Source of the DNA: Paulownia fortunei
Lineage: Eukaryota; Streptophyta; Magnoliopsida; Lamiales; Paulowniaceae
Reading direction: 5' to 3'
DNA: 64,000 nucleotides
Assembly (NCBI GenBank): GCA_019321725.1
Contig: CM033107.1
Location: 26,775,445 to 26,839,444, forward strand
Part shown: one piece after another, positions 27,401 through 39,884 of the stretch
How the letters are laid out: each line of letters begins with the position of its first letter
How positions within the stretch are numbered: position 1 is the first letter of the stretch
Notes under the pieces: model-generated
Told to the model about the DNA's origin: nothing
What the model saw: only the letters and a program-made list of their open reading frames with translations
The model's database searches: none
Made by a program: the position numbers and the translations under genes

Positions 27401-30400
27401 ACATGAATTCTTCAGCCACCTAATGCTAGGGGAAGTATCAACCAAGAATATCTAACCTTATCCGTTAGGTCAACGGCAACACACCCTCCATATCTTTGCA
27501 ATAGATCATTAAAATGGCATTCCACAACTTTCGACTGAAAATACAAGACAAAATAAACTCTTCGTAGACAATGAACATAATAATAAGTACCAAAAAAACA
27601 GTAACAGAAAGATGAGAAGTAAAATCTAGATGCATGTACTTACTGTCTGCTCATGATTAATGATATTGAGTCGAGGTTTATAGCTCAAATCAACAATTTG
27701 CTCCCACAGGAGTGGAATTGACCCCCGAACCTGAGAAACACAGTATGATATGAATGTGCCTCCTCGCAGTAGAAGAAATTCAATCACAAAAAGAATATGG
27801 GAAAATGCTACAGAACTTTACTAGATGAGTCCACTTCAAAAGTTAAAACAATATGTGGACTCAAAACATGATCACTGTTCTGGTAAATTGAACCATTTTA
27901 TGTAATTTCAGGGAACCATGACCAAGGTCACTTAGTAATAACTCTGGCTAGAACTGTATGCATTAAAAAAAAAATGTAGTGTGGTTTTCTTTAATTAAAA
28001 TAAAAATGTGGAGTCCTATTAAAGGAAACTGAAAACCCGACACCTCCACTTAAGCAATCTAAACAAAAGTCACATTTGCGATTTTTCCCTGATGCACAAT
28101 ATGTTGACGGAACATCCAAAAATGCCTGGCGCAAACTATATCCCAGTACATAGTTGTTTTGAAATTCATGAGTATACAAAATGAATATTCAAGAAACTAA
28201 AGCTAGTAAACTCATTCTCAGGAGAAAGATGCACAAAATTAGAAAAAGAATGGCACCATCCTGACCCCCTTGTAACGATAAACAAGCAGAACAAAGTATA
28301 AAAAGAGAGACAAAAAAATGAAATGTGAAGCTGAAGTCGAGCTGGCTGCATATGTGTGTTTAAGTACGACCATTACCACTTCGGAATAAAGTACTGAACA
28401 GAGGCATTATGTTCAATCCAGCATTTTAGAAAGACGGTAACAACAACACATTCACTACTATGATGAGGCCTTAGTAACAAATATACATTAAACAGTCTCC
28501 CAGCGAAGGACGAACAGAACTGAACCTGCAGAAAAGAGGAAATATGGCCATCGAATTCCAGCAGCTGCTCAGTTTCTACGAAATTAGCAGTATCACCTTC
28601 TAGATTGGCTCCTCTTCTCCACATTCTTGTCCCTAAATTCAAGAGGACAAAAAGTTGCTTTCCAAATAAGGTTGCAAGATCCAAGTCAACTAAACTGAAT
28701 TAAAAATAAATCATGTTTTTGTACCTAGGCGCCGTGTACATCTCCTTGAAATTAATTTTATAACAGCAGGTGAATTTTTCAGTTTCATCTCTCCAGTCTG
28801 GAAGCTTTAGCCTTAGTCAAGTGAAAACATTATCCTTTTGATCGAATTATTTTTGGTCTTTCATAGCAGTTAGTGATGAAAATAGAAAGAAAAATCTGTA
28901 GGTGCAAAGGGGAGAGATAGAGAGACAGAAAGACAGACAGATAGACACAGATGACAAAAATCTGTAGGGCTGACAATGGCTGTTACGGGTAAGGATATTT
29001 CCTTGTAATAAAGGGATGATAAATCCATCAAGCTGCAAGAGAAAATAGAAAATTAGAAAGGAATATTAGGCAATAAATAATTTTTCACTAGATAATGCTA
29101 GTGCAGAAACAGAATGGTTTTTTTTCTTTGCAGATTTTTAAGGTAACCTGAAACTTCGATTAGTGAGAAAAGAACAAGAAACTAATCAGATTTATGTAGT
29201 GTTAAATCAACAAAAGGATCCATCAGAGAAGATAAAAAAAATACAATCTCTGTCCGCTTTGCTGACTCCAATGGGTGGGGAAATTTTTTTCTAACCTTGT
29301 TCTCAATAAGCTCCTCCAACATGTTCTTATTCCAAACAAATCGTGGGTCTCCCTGCAATTTACGAGAGAAATAACATAATCAGACGAGCAGAGTATGCGA
29401 AAGTTTATTAGAAATAGAAAACTTTGAAATTGAACTTCAATGCAAAACCATGACCAATGTAGTAGAATAATTAAAATTGATATTCCAATTTGTTCCTCAG
29501 GTTTCATAAGCAAGCCCATCAATCCATGTAAAGATAATGCATTGGTCCCAGGTGATTTCATGGTTACATGCAATTTGCAACATATTTATTTATGTTATCC
29601 ACATTGCACCAAACATGAATGCATCAGCAAGGCATATGAAAACACTATAACTAAATTTACATACCTGCTTCCAAATTGGTTTGCTCATCCATCCTTTTGC
29701 CAGCTTACATCTCCTCTGCATGCTGGTAAACATATCAGCTTCCTAGAAAACAAATTGATATACCTGATTTTCAATTTATATTAGAACAGCAGGTAGCCAC
29801 ATGGAAAACGTACTTCAGTGTTATATCTGTTCCATAAGAATAGTACAATCCTGGAGTTGATTCCACTATTTTCAACAGAGCCATAAAGTATTCTTCGTCT
29901 CTTTTCTGTAGAAAATGAAAACTGTAAGAGTGTTGCAATTTAACCATTTCATCAGTAGCAAGCGGAATGAGAAGCCTTGGAAATTAATTAAAACCAATAA
30001 TCCAAGAGAGATGCAATCTTACTTCTTGACTACTTAAGAATCTTGAAGCCTCGTTGCAGGATAGAAACTTCATTGACGTAACCCGGAAAACAGGAAAACC
30101 ATGATAAGTTCCCACTTCCTTCCTAGAAGTTATAACTAGTAAATATGTACCTATTAAAAAATTGCAACATTGTTTATCAAATTGACAGACAATATATTCG
30201 GATGTCACAGACAATTATGTATGTATCAATATAGCACCTGCCAGCAACTTTATTGTTCCAGCTACCCCATATATAGTTGAGACTTTAGAAACACTTCCGG
30301 AAGGGTCGTCATCTGTAATAGATAAATTAGTGCAATGACTATCATCGGCAATAGGTTAAGATCAAAATTCAGCATTGACATTGTTCTCACACAAAAGAAG

Positions 30401-31443
30401 AAAAAGAAAAAAAGCGGGTGTGGAGGGGAACAAGACAAATAATTGTTTATAGAAATTTGCATAGATTGAATTTTACCCATTCCTAATAATTTGTATACTT
30501 CCATTTGAAAAATGGCATTGTAAATATTTATCATTGAAGAAATGCAAGCCCAACTGCTAAATCAATTAAAAAGCCATTAAGATGCATCAAAACTCTTTTT
30601 AATCACAACCACCAATACCACATGATATATTCCTTTTTTCATTGTTATCATTTTGGTTAAACCACAGTTTTAGGCACTTGCTCGTTATCCCAAGGAATCT
30701 TCTATTTTAGTGTACCGCATTATCTAGCTAGCCTATTGGTTAACAAAACTTTCATGCTTTTATTTTATTTTCAACACCTCGTGCTATACATACTAACTAG
30801 GCAGTGTGCTTCAAATAAAACTTTGAATAATCTAATATAGCAACAAATCCTTCACCTAAAAAACAAAAAAGGCCTCAAATAAGCTAAATAGCAACAAATC
30901 CAATATTTCAACAAACTATGCAAAAAATCAGAATGTCTCTTTCCATTTATGTGTTTTGTAGACTCTAAAACAAATAGCAAAAGATATGTTGATCTTTGAA
31001 TAACTAAGTTTCTACAAATTAAAAGATGCGAATTTACTCAAGAAAAGAAAGAGAAAAAATATTAAAAAGGATGCTCCTCAAGACAAATACGCTAAACATA
31101 CAAATTAAACAACAAGCTTCAAATAAGCTCAGCAAAAAATCTACATTTTAAAAACAGAAGAATGCTTTCGAAATAGCTAGATTGCAAAAAGAAATCCAAA
31201 AATCCAGACAAATAATGCCTCCTCAACACAAAATTCAACAGAATGACCATATTTTGCAGCTTATGAAATTAAAAAAGAATGACCATTAAGCTCGCCGATG
31301 TTTCCGTCGAATCGGCTTATAGAGAAGCCTTGGTCCGGCGATTCCACGGATTTGATCACGAATTTGTCGGTGAACTCTTTTAATTCCAGTTCACTCCATA
31401 GCTTGAAAAGACTCGTAAAATCTGTTTGAATCTCCGTCGCCAT
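24452..31443 (-). CDS. SAC-domain phosphoinositide phosphatase (SAC6/SAC7/SAC8, RHD4 group)
   Basis: Removes phosphates from phosphoinositides (PI4P among them in this group) on endomembranes. Twenty exons (minus): 31284-31443, 30238-30312, 30023-30150, 29814-29905, 29665-29722, 29296-29352, 28999-29032, 28725-28805, 28526-28632, 27644-27730, 27457-27534, 26945-27009, 26492-26590, 26271-26370, 26007-26115, 25831-25903, 25635-25728, 25467-25553, 24675-24741, 24452-24579. All phases fit and give 592 residues. The catalytic CX5R is [12 protein letters not shown] (C396, R402). [11 protein letters not shown] and [16 protein letters not shown] are family signatures. Two C-terminal hydrophobic segments (about 531-548 and 559-575) anchor the protein, as in SAC6-8. 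Oddities: intron 7 looks U12-type, intron 17 is GC-AG, and intron 1 has a weak GTCATT donor. A 5' UTR intron (donor near 31647, acceptor TTGACAG near 31456) is possible. Confidence 0.95.
25554..25634 (-). other. GC-AG intron (intron 17 of SAC gene)
   Basis: Exon 17 ends GTTCGACAG and the intron opens GCAAGT. The strong exon-side CAG and AAGT are the usual setting for GC donors. The joined reading is [16 protein letters not shown], as in the family. Confidence 0.85.
28806..28998 (-). other. Likely U12-type intron with AT-AA ends (intron 7 of SAC gene)
   Basis: The 5' side reads CAAGGAA|ATATCCTTACC, an exact match to the U12 consensus ATATCCTT. Near the 3' end lies TCACTTGAC (compare TTCCTTRAC), whose branch A at 28817 is 11 nt from the intron end, the distance expected for U12 introns. 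The joined reading [19 protein letters not shown] matches the family only if the intron ends ...GGCTAAA|GCTTCC, i.e. with AA. No GT-AG alternative gives a family-like protein. Confidence 0.7.
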
Positions 31444-32533
31444 TTTCTTCGTTTTCTGTCAAATTAATTTCCGCCGGGAATAAGGAAATCGAATGAGAAA
31501 AACGTTCGATTGAGAAATAAGGAGGAAAAAAGAATAACTGGATGGCGTAACGATGAGGAACAATGGAATTGAATGATTGAGTGAGACAGATAAGGTAAAT
31601 TTGAAACAACAAAATGAGAGGAATTAATCGAAGGTTGGTGTGCATACCGGTCTGATCAATTATGGAATAGATAGATCAATTCTCTTGTTACAATGAGGGA
31701 ATGTTTTGTTGCACAAACATTTCCCTACAAATGTTGGACTCTTCATAAATAAATAACCATATGAATTAATTAAATCATTAGGCAGAACATGAATTAATTA
31801 AGTCCAATAAATAACCTTATAGCCAAAAAAATACATATGATTTTTTTATAAAATTGAACTAGTATATTTTTAAATAAGATAAAATATTCTCAAAGCTCGA
31901 TAATTCATGTGTTACACATTCTTTTCCTAAATGTTGTTGGTTAAAATCAAACTAGGAGTGGTACTTGCTTATCATCATGCCATTTTAGTGTCACTGGTTA
32001 TTGGGCAATTCTTTGGCAATTGCAAATTATTGTTTGTTCGAGTAATAAACGGGATGGAAAAGGTGGAAAACCACTTAGGAATAATTCAAGTGATCTTGGC
32101 CACAATGATTTAGCATCTAAGGTTTTGACGAGCATTGAAACTGAGCATAGATCTTCATGCTATGGGATATAGGTGTCTGGATACACCTATATTATTGAAC
32201 ATAAATTGCTTCACCAAACAAGCAACATCCAATTACTCATATCCAAATGGTACAAGCAGAGACAGCAATAAGAATTAAGAAACTGTAAGCAAATTTCGAA
32301 GTCACCTCTAATAAAGCTGACTAGTATCAACAGTGCCCAATTAAAAACTAAAAACAGAAATTAAAGTTAAACTACAATCCAAGATAAAATAACAGCTCAT
32401 TGAATATAGTCCGATTTTCCATTTCACTTAGAAAAACAAACATAAGATGATCTAAGACAGATTAAATTACCAAGGTTTGAACATAATACAAAAACCCTAA
32501 ATGTACATCTAACTAGACCATAACCCTAAGAAC
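31444..32533. other. SAC gene 5' region and histone H4 3' flank
   Basis: Leader and promoter of the SAC gene to about 31.7 kb, then AT-rich DNA and the presumed 3' UTR of H4. The open frame at 31931-32113 has no recognisable similarity. Confidence 0.5.
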
Positions 32534-32851
<318 letters not shown>

Positions 32852-32936
32852 TTAGCTCTTTTTTCTTTCAGTTGATACAATGGGGATTGAAATTTGAAAT
32901 GAAGGGGATGCTTGGAGAAGGTGGCTAGTGGAGTCT

Positions 32937-32945
32937 CTATATAGG
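32937..32945 (-). promoter_or_regulatory. TATA box of histone H4
   Basis: CCTATATAG on the minus strand, about 95 bp before the H4 ATG, which allows a short leader. A GCGGAT sequence near 33094 resembles part of the plant histone octamer (CGCGGATC) but is not a full match. Confidence 0.6.
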
Positions 32946-33149
32946 TGGTAGTTGTATGTGGGACTAATTTGCTGCCCTTGGATTAGCAATGTTCGTCGAC
33001 GGCTTGAGATGGAAATCCGTGTCGAGTGGATAGGTGATTATGAACCGTTCATAAGGGGCCTAAATCGTGAAACTCTGCCGTTCGATGAACAAAGCGGATA
33101 GTGTGCTAATGTCAGATTTTGAAAGAAAAGGCAACCATTTTATTTAGGC

Positions 33150-34700
33150 TCTGTTTATTTTGGTCGTTAGACCTGATTTATCGCATAGTTTTATATTGAG
33201 GCCCATTTGATAATTAAAAGTCCGGCATAAATTTAAATTGTTGGCATGATTATAAATTAGCCCATAGGGTGTGAGATATTTTTTCAATCAGGCTGATCAT
33301 GTGTTATTAAGTTTAAGTTGTTATTTTTGTCTCACAAATTTAATATGAAATTACTTGTCCTACCCTCTAAGCCGAATCTGGTCAATTTAGAAGGCCCACT
33401 TTCTTCCTTGTCCATGATACATTTCTCACACGCGAGACCAATAGTCTCATTTGGCTATATCAGTAACATTTTTTCTTCTCATTTTCATTCTCAATTTATT
33501 CTTTTAAAAATAAAATAAATTTAAATATTATATTTTTTAATATATTTTTTTTCTAATACAAACATTCTCTAATATATTTTTCCCAAAACAAAAACAAACA
33601 GAGACTAAACAAAAGCAAGAATGTCTTGCATTCATTGGTAATTTCTTTCACGTGTGAAGTGTTGTTCATCTTCTTCAGTGTTGGTGCTTTAAGGTGAGTG
33701 CTTGAAACTAAAGATTTGACTGACGGCATTGTTCTGGTCATATTTTGAGGTCCAAGATGGGTTGCACAGGGAATTCCCCCAATTTGGCTTCCGGTTGTTG
33801 GTTGGTTTATCTCAACGTCCATTCACTTGGGTCATACAATTTCTCAGGTGGCATTTGGTGTTCCCAAATGGACATTGGCGGATTTAATTCTTTAGTTTCC
33901 ACATCATCTTGTTATTCCTAGTAGGTAGAAACCTGCATATGATCTCACAAACTGTCTCCATGAATGTCATTGTATCTGAATAACATTTTGTAACTAAAAT
34001 ATTTGTTAGAACAAGAGCTCTAAGTTCTATTTCATGCTTGGTTTGCAGTTGAATAGATAGATTGGCTTCCGGCAAATTAGGGCTGCTGTAGTCGGGAGGA
34101 AGGAGATGTGGAGGTTGGGACTTGGGAGAATGTCAAGTTCTTCTGATTTTATTAAGGGCATTTTGATCTTTTTACCATTGTTTATAATTATTTTTATCAT
34201 TATTATATTACTTTATCCCAGGAGCACATATCAAATCGAATTTGTATTAAAATATTCTCTTCATAATTAAGTACATACAAATTTATTAATAAATTAATCC
34301 ACATCCCTCTATTTATCATATTTTTCATGTATTATATCATATCCCACAACAAATATATTATCCCATATCCACCCCTAACAAAGTAAATGAGACCTTATAC
34401 AGAGTACATCACCCCTAGATAACACTCACCACTTTATAGTAATAATTTGTGTCAATAAACCAATTGATGGTCAAATAGTTTGTCTAGGCCCAATTGTATA
34501 TAATTATCCAAGTCTAATGGCATAAATAGGATCAGTCCCATGGGTCTAGTCCAAGGCCTATCAACACATGTACCCACCTCATGATAACACTATTCTTATT
34601 TGAACATATATAAACACATGATTGGAACTTTGCCCATGTTTAATCCATATGATTAAATCATTTTACGGTATGGACATGTTTACTGATACAAGCTAACACA
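33150..34700. other. Intergenic DNA between H4 and the GRXS16 remnant
   Basis: AT-rich with scattered open frames at 33318-33518 (+), 33553-33822 (-) and 33884-34075 (-). None shows a domain or a splice pattern I can support. Confidence 0.5.
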
Positions 34701-34724
34701 GCTAATCCACTAAGAGACCAAGTA

Positions 34725-34829
34725 CTACGAGCTTTGCCTCCGCTGTATTTTCTTCTCATACATGGAGGTCAATATATCACAGCCACCAACCAATTCACCA
34801 TTAACAAAAATACGAGGGAATGTGAAAAA
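34725..34829 (-). pseudogene. GRXS16: GRXS16 3' fragment (glutaredoxin C-terminus)
   Basis: The minus-strand reading [20 protein letters not shown] matches the C-terminal part of plant chloroplast monothiol glutaredoxin S16 (family: [27 protein letters not shown]). An in-frame stop lies just upstream with no clear splice acceptor, the expected Trp is replaced, and after MYEK the reading departs from the family (KIQRRQSS, then stop), as after a small deletion. It lies 2.2 kb downstream of the 5' part in the same orientation. Confidence 0.75.
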
Positions 34830-37025
34830 CCTTCATGCATATTAGTGTAACACACAACATACCCTTTTATGATTATCAAACAATCAGAAGATATATCAAA
34901 GTATTACAAGATGCACACAAAACTACCATCGTGCCTCAAGTTCGAGAACTAGTCGTGTACTATTGCAACAAAGAAATTCTTATTTCAACAGGCAAAACTT
35001 CCAACTAAAAATTTCTTGCGGGCCATATTCGGTGTACTTGTTCCCTAACAAACACTCACATACATACACTTGCGTCTCTACGCTAATGCCAATGGAATAT
35101 GACATTCTCGTCTTACGAACATCCATCGTATGTGCGAGTCGTACTGAACTATTTGATATCCTATTTCAAAAAACTCTCAACTCGAAACTTATTTAAGATC
35201 AAAACCTTAGAGACATGTTTCATGATTGCCATTATGTGCGCGACCATACCCCTTAACTAAATTTGATCGAAGGACTTTATTTAATGTGTAGAAATAAAAA
35301 ATACAAGATATAAGATAAAAAAAATATTTTTTTTATTAATATGATTTTCAATAAAATTATTTTTACAAAAGAAAAAGAATATAATACATCCAATTCAATT
35401 GAAACGTTGGGCATCTTCCTCTAACATATATGCGTATTGATTGCTCACACATGCCTTAACAGAGCACTCTATTTGTAAGTTGTAACTAGAATATTTTTTT
35501 AGGAACTTGCTGTAGTGTGGAATTGTTGGTTGATGTATGTGAGACCAAATATGACTAGTTATCTATTAGAGCAGCCACAAGCTAAATGAGGGTAAGGATG
35601 AGTAAAATGTTACGTAGACCTGCACTAAAAATACACTCTTAACAATAAGATAATCAACCCTTCTGCATATAAGGATGCAGATTATGAGTTAGGTCTTACC
35701 ATTAGCAGATATATTAATAGTGAAACTGATATTTTATAATTCAAAGGCAATTTCACTTGCAAAACCCTCCCATCAAACAAAAACGAAAAAGCCATTGAGT
35801 CAGAAAATTCCCAAAACGCATGCTTTTCCATGCTTGATCTTAGTCTCCATATTCAGTTAAGCGGTTTACGACAAAGGAAACAGATCCCATTTAAGGTCAG
35901 TGGTTTTGATCTGATTATGCCATGTTCAGTGCATAGTTATTTGATTTGAGTTCTACTCAAACCAGGCATTTCTCCTCACCTATATACCCATGGACTGGAA
36001 GTTTCATAGACAACCTGCAATGCAATAATTACTCCTAAATTCCCTTCAAATACAGGAAAAAAAAAAAAAAAAAAAACAAAGCCACAAAGTCAAAATTGAT
36101 TTTATGTACCAAGCATTACAATTCTAATCCTGATTAAAGATTGTGTATAAAACTTCACGCAAAAGAGAAAGAGGGAGGCTTCAACTATCTGTATTCACCA
36201 CCAATCCACAAGCTTTCTCATATACATTTCGTGAATTTTTGTTTCATCTTCTTCATTCTTTTCCTTCAACTTGTTTTTTCCTTAATACAAACATTGAATT
36301 CAACTTTTGTTGCTACTACTACACACTGTTCACACTTCATTTGAAATATATATTTGAACAATGCAAAATTTTGTTGTTTCCACTGTCCGAAACTCAGCTC
36401 AGTAAAACTGGGTTTTTATAGGAACTAATATTGGGATCATTTCAAGCCAGATAAGTTAACAATTTCTAAATGTTAAATCCCATTTTATGGTGTGGGACCC
36501 ACATTTATTCAGTAGGCAGCATTCCTCTCAAGGGTGTAAACATTTTAGTTGATCCAAAAAAATACATTTCAAGCTTGATTTGGATTTTTTGTTTTATTAT
36601 CAAGCTTGAAATAGTATCTGAGTTTGGTTTGGTTATTTAAGAAGCCATTATATAACAAGCTTAAATTCCAACAAACATGAGTCGATTGAGTAGCTTGAAA
36701 TATTTATATATATATATTACTTTTTTTAGCTTATCCAACAGAGCTCAAACGAGCTTCAGAAATTAATGAAGAATAAAAATTGTTGAAAGATGGTTTGTTA
36801 AAGTCGACAAATAGAGTCAAAATGAGCATTTAAACAAGTCTAATTAAACAATTTTTATAACGCTCCATTTCAAGCCAAATCTTGGATAACTTGGTTTGCT
36901 TTTTAGGCATTACATATACTCCATGATATATTCACAACACATTGTATACTTGAGTATGAGAACTTGTAAATATGTGTTCACAAAAATGCGAAACGAACTG
37001 TATCTACGCTTTGACTATTCGATAC
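34830..37025. other. Gap between GRXS16 parts; catalytic exons not found
   Basis: This is where the rest of the GIY-YIG-like domain and the CGFS glutaredoxin active site should lie on the minus strand. I read the stretch and found neither. It is AT-rich, with an A21-type run near 36058 and an imperfect AT run near 36702. Whether the missing part was deleted or replaced by inserted DNA cannot be decided here. Confidence 0.5.
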
Positions 37026-37487
37026 CTTTACGGAGCAACAGAGCTCGGGCACGGATTTCTTGTGGGCGAGAACACTGGTGGCGAGATTCCTCGTTATGCC
37101 GACGAATTGAAGGTCGCCGCTGCCGTTGTAAATGGCATAAACACCGGACTCTGACCGGAGTATTGCGTCGTTTTCCGACGAAACGGCCACCAATTCAGTC
37201 TCCAATAGCTTCTTCAGCGCCGAAACGACGACGCGGAGACGGTGATTTTTGAGAGCGGTTTTGTGTTTAAGGGATGTGGAGGGGAACAGAAGGGGGGTTT
37301 GGGAAGGGGATAGAAGGAAAGAGTGGGGGTATTTCTGGAAGGGAAAAATTGGAGAATATTCGAAGAGAAGATGGGGAATGTGTTGGAGATGAGAGGTTGA
37401 CTGCAGCCATCGACTTGGTTTGAGTTTGACTACAGTGCTTACTGCTGGAGCTCTGATTATCAGGTGGAGTCTAGCGTTTCCTATCAT
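37026..37487 (-). pseudogene. GRXS16: GRXS16 first exon (transit peptide and GIY-YIG-like domain start)
   Basis: An open 154-codon exon ends at a good donor (AAAG|GTATCG). The first 80 residues are Ser/Arg/His-rich with few acidic residues, a plausible chloroplast transit peptide. Then LLETELVAVS and SGVYAIYNGSGDLQFVGITRN match the N-terminal GIY-YIG-like domain that in plants is fused to glutaredoxin in GRXS16 (CXIP2). The exon itself has no visible damage. The gene as a whole appears broken, because only a decayed 3' piece follows and the redox-active CGFS part is not seen. A functional gene with a different 3' end or an assembly gap is the alternative. Confidence 0.75.
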
Positions 37488-38985
37488 GCTTCTTTTTCTC
37501 AGGTTTTGTCCAGTGTGTGCTAAAACCGTTACAATTGAAAAAGCGACTCTGACTGTCCTTTATGAAGGAATATTTGGCAGTTAAAATCAAGCCTGCGCTT
37601 TGATGCTAAAAGTTCCAACGCATATAATCTGTTAATAATTACTTTTTATAAAAGAAAGCTCAAAATAAGTTGACATAAAATTGGGAAAGATGGATCCTGG
37701 GCCCATTTTGGAACATGGACTGGATCTCATCAAATGGGTTTATGTTGGAGTTGAATTTACCCACTAAAAATAGGTGGACGTGGAGCCATCTTTTTATTTT
37801 TTTTTATTTTTTTTTGGGTTTTTCAGTAGAAAATAAGTTATTGTTGGACATTGCATGTATGATTACTTCATGTTTAATTCTCCATATTCCTGTCTGGTAT
37901 GGAGTGGTCTGTTTTTTTCTGTTCACCCTCTGACTACCCTTAAAAAATTGTACTATTATACAGTCTAAAAAATGATAAATAAAAAAAATAATATAAATTA
38001 AATTGTATTAAATTAAAAAAATGAAATGATTATAATCTTTACGGAGATTCTAATTTTTCTCTTCAAAAATAAGAATTTTATGGGATATGAACTTTTGAAG
38101 ATGGAATCGCTAATTTGATCTACTCCAAATTTAATTTTGTTTTTTAATAACGTTAATTCGAAAATTTAACACTTGAATATCGAATCAAATGCTAGAATTT
38201 AAAAAAACGTTGGTTTATTGGATTTGAATATTTATCGATGGAATTGATCATCTTATCTCTTTTAATATTATTTGATCTTTAATAATGTTAATTTGAAATC
38301 TAAATATTTTGATTTTCGCCTTAAAGATAATTTTCTCCAATATCTTTATTGTTTGGATTTTTAATTCACAACTTATATGTTTAACTATTTGGATGTGATC
38401 TCTATTTATAATTAGGATTCTGGATAAGTGATTTGATAAAATAATAATATTTAATTAATTTTTCATGATTTGATTAATATCTATCCATTCGATCACAAGA
38501 TTTGATGCAATCTATATTGTCAAAAATTGAGATTTGACATTTGATAGTATTTGATTGGCCAACATAATATATATTATCATATAAATCAATTAACTATTTA
38601 CTTTAAAAATTAAATTTAATAGAATTCTTATTATAAATAAAAATAAAAAATTAAATTTAATATATTATTTTTAACATCTCACCAATTAATCAGCACAAAT
38701 TTATTTGTCTACACACATGTCCCGTATTTGGTGTTAAGCATAAAAATTAAGTGTTTTTTTATTAGTAATGCACAAAATGTTAATTCTAGGCCAGACATTT
38801 TTCAATGTTGCCACTGTCACAGTAAATTCTTTCAAAATTGATGCTGATATAATGCCCACAATCATGAGTACGTAAATGACTTCTCAGCTTCTTTCCATTA
38901 ATGGCCACCCAACAGCATAAATTTCCTGCAGAAGTTGAGCAGTCCATTCAAGATTCAAGATTTGTAGCATGAACAGTCCCCCAGA

Positions 38986-39015
38986 TTCTTGTCAATTAAA
39001 TTCTTGTCAATTAAA
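38986..39015. repeat. 15-bp perfect tandem duplication
   Basis: TTCTTGTCAATTAAA occurs twice in a row (38986-39000 and 39001-39015). Confidence 0.95.
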
Positions 39016-39497
39016 TCAACTTTAGGTTGTTAATTACCTTTAACATGTACAAGTTTAATATATATGTTAGAGAAGACTATTTAGGGTTGAGCTATTCAAA
39101 ATTAGTATTTCATCATTTATTTTATAATATATAATATATTTTTTTAGTTAAATGTTTGACCGTGGATTATATTGACTTGGCATGTATATTTGAATTACAA
39201 TGCATCATGTGCCACAAATTAAAAATGAAGATCTAAAATATGAATCATTAGGTCGTGTGATTTTATTGTGACCTAAAGGTGATATATCAAACAGTTTATA
39301 TTTGTTGAATTTGAATTACTAAGAACTAAGGACCATTGACACTGCCATTTCTATGGCTTCTGACTTATACCTGCATGTGTGTGTGAGAGTTGCTTTGCCA
39401 CATATCACGTATGCTTTGTGATTTTAAACTGTTGGAGTTTCAGTTTTTATGGCTAGCTTACTCAACGTTTGCCGGTGCCTACAGTGTTTTGATTAAG

Positions 39498-39831
39498 AGG
39501 TGTTTCGGTGTGCTTGTAAGCTTCTTAGAATATCTTAAGATTCTAACAAAGAGTTTTTTTTTTATAAAATGTTCTAAAGTATTTGGTTATATTTCTAGAA
39601 AAAGAGGTTAGATGTTCTTAAAATAAAATGTTAACTTATTTTCAGAAAACTATTATATTAATTATAAAATTATTATTATTAATATTTTATAAGATTTATG
39701 ATATTATTTTATTCAAATATTTTATGAACTTATTTTTCTAAATAAAATTTAATATTTTATAAAATTTCAAAAATAATTTATAAAATGCAGGAGCTTATAA
39801 ACTTTTTAAATAAGCTCAACCAAACAGGCTC
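39498..39831. mobile_element. Possible hAT-like MITE
   Basis: An AT-rich 330-bp stretch with imperfect inverted ends. The left end reads GAGGTGTTTCGGTGTGCTT; the reverse complement of the right end reads GAGCCTGTTTGGTTGAGCTT. About 13 of 17 aligned bases (from TGTTT) agree. The TGTTTGGT...AGCTTAT type of end is common in non-autonomous plant hAT elements. I could not identify a target-site duplication. Confidence 0.45.
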
Positions 39832-39852
39832 GAAAGTTTGAAACCGTATCCT

Positions 39853-39884
39853 GGCCAAACAACTAAATGGCCAAACAACTAAAT
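39853..39884. repeat. 16-bp perfect tandem duplication
   Basis: GGCCAAACAACTAAAT is repeated exactly twice, just to the right of the MITE-like element. Confidence 0.95.

Noticed and set aside
28847..29032. Reading SAC exon 7 onward as [18 protein letters not shown] with a GTGTCT donor
   Set aside because: It would insert about 18 residues absent from the family; the U12 reading restores the conserved sequence without insertion.
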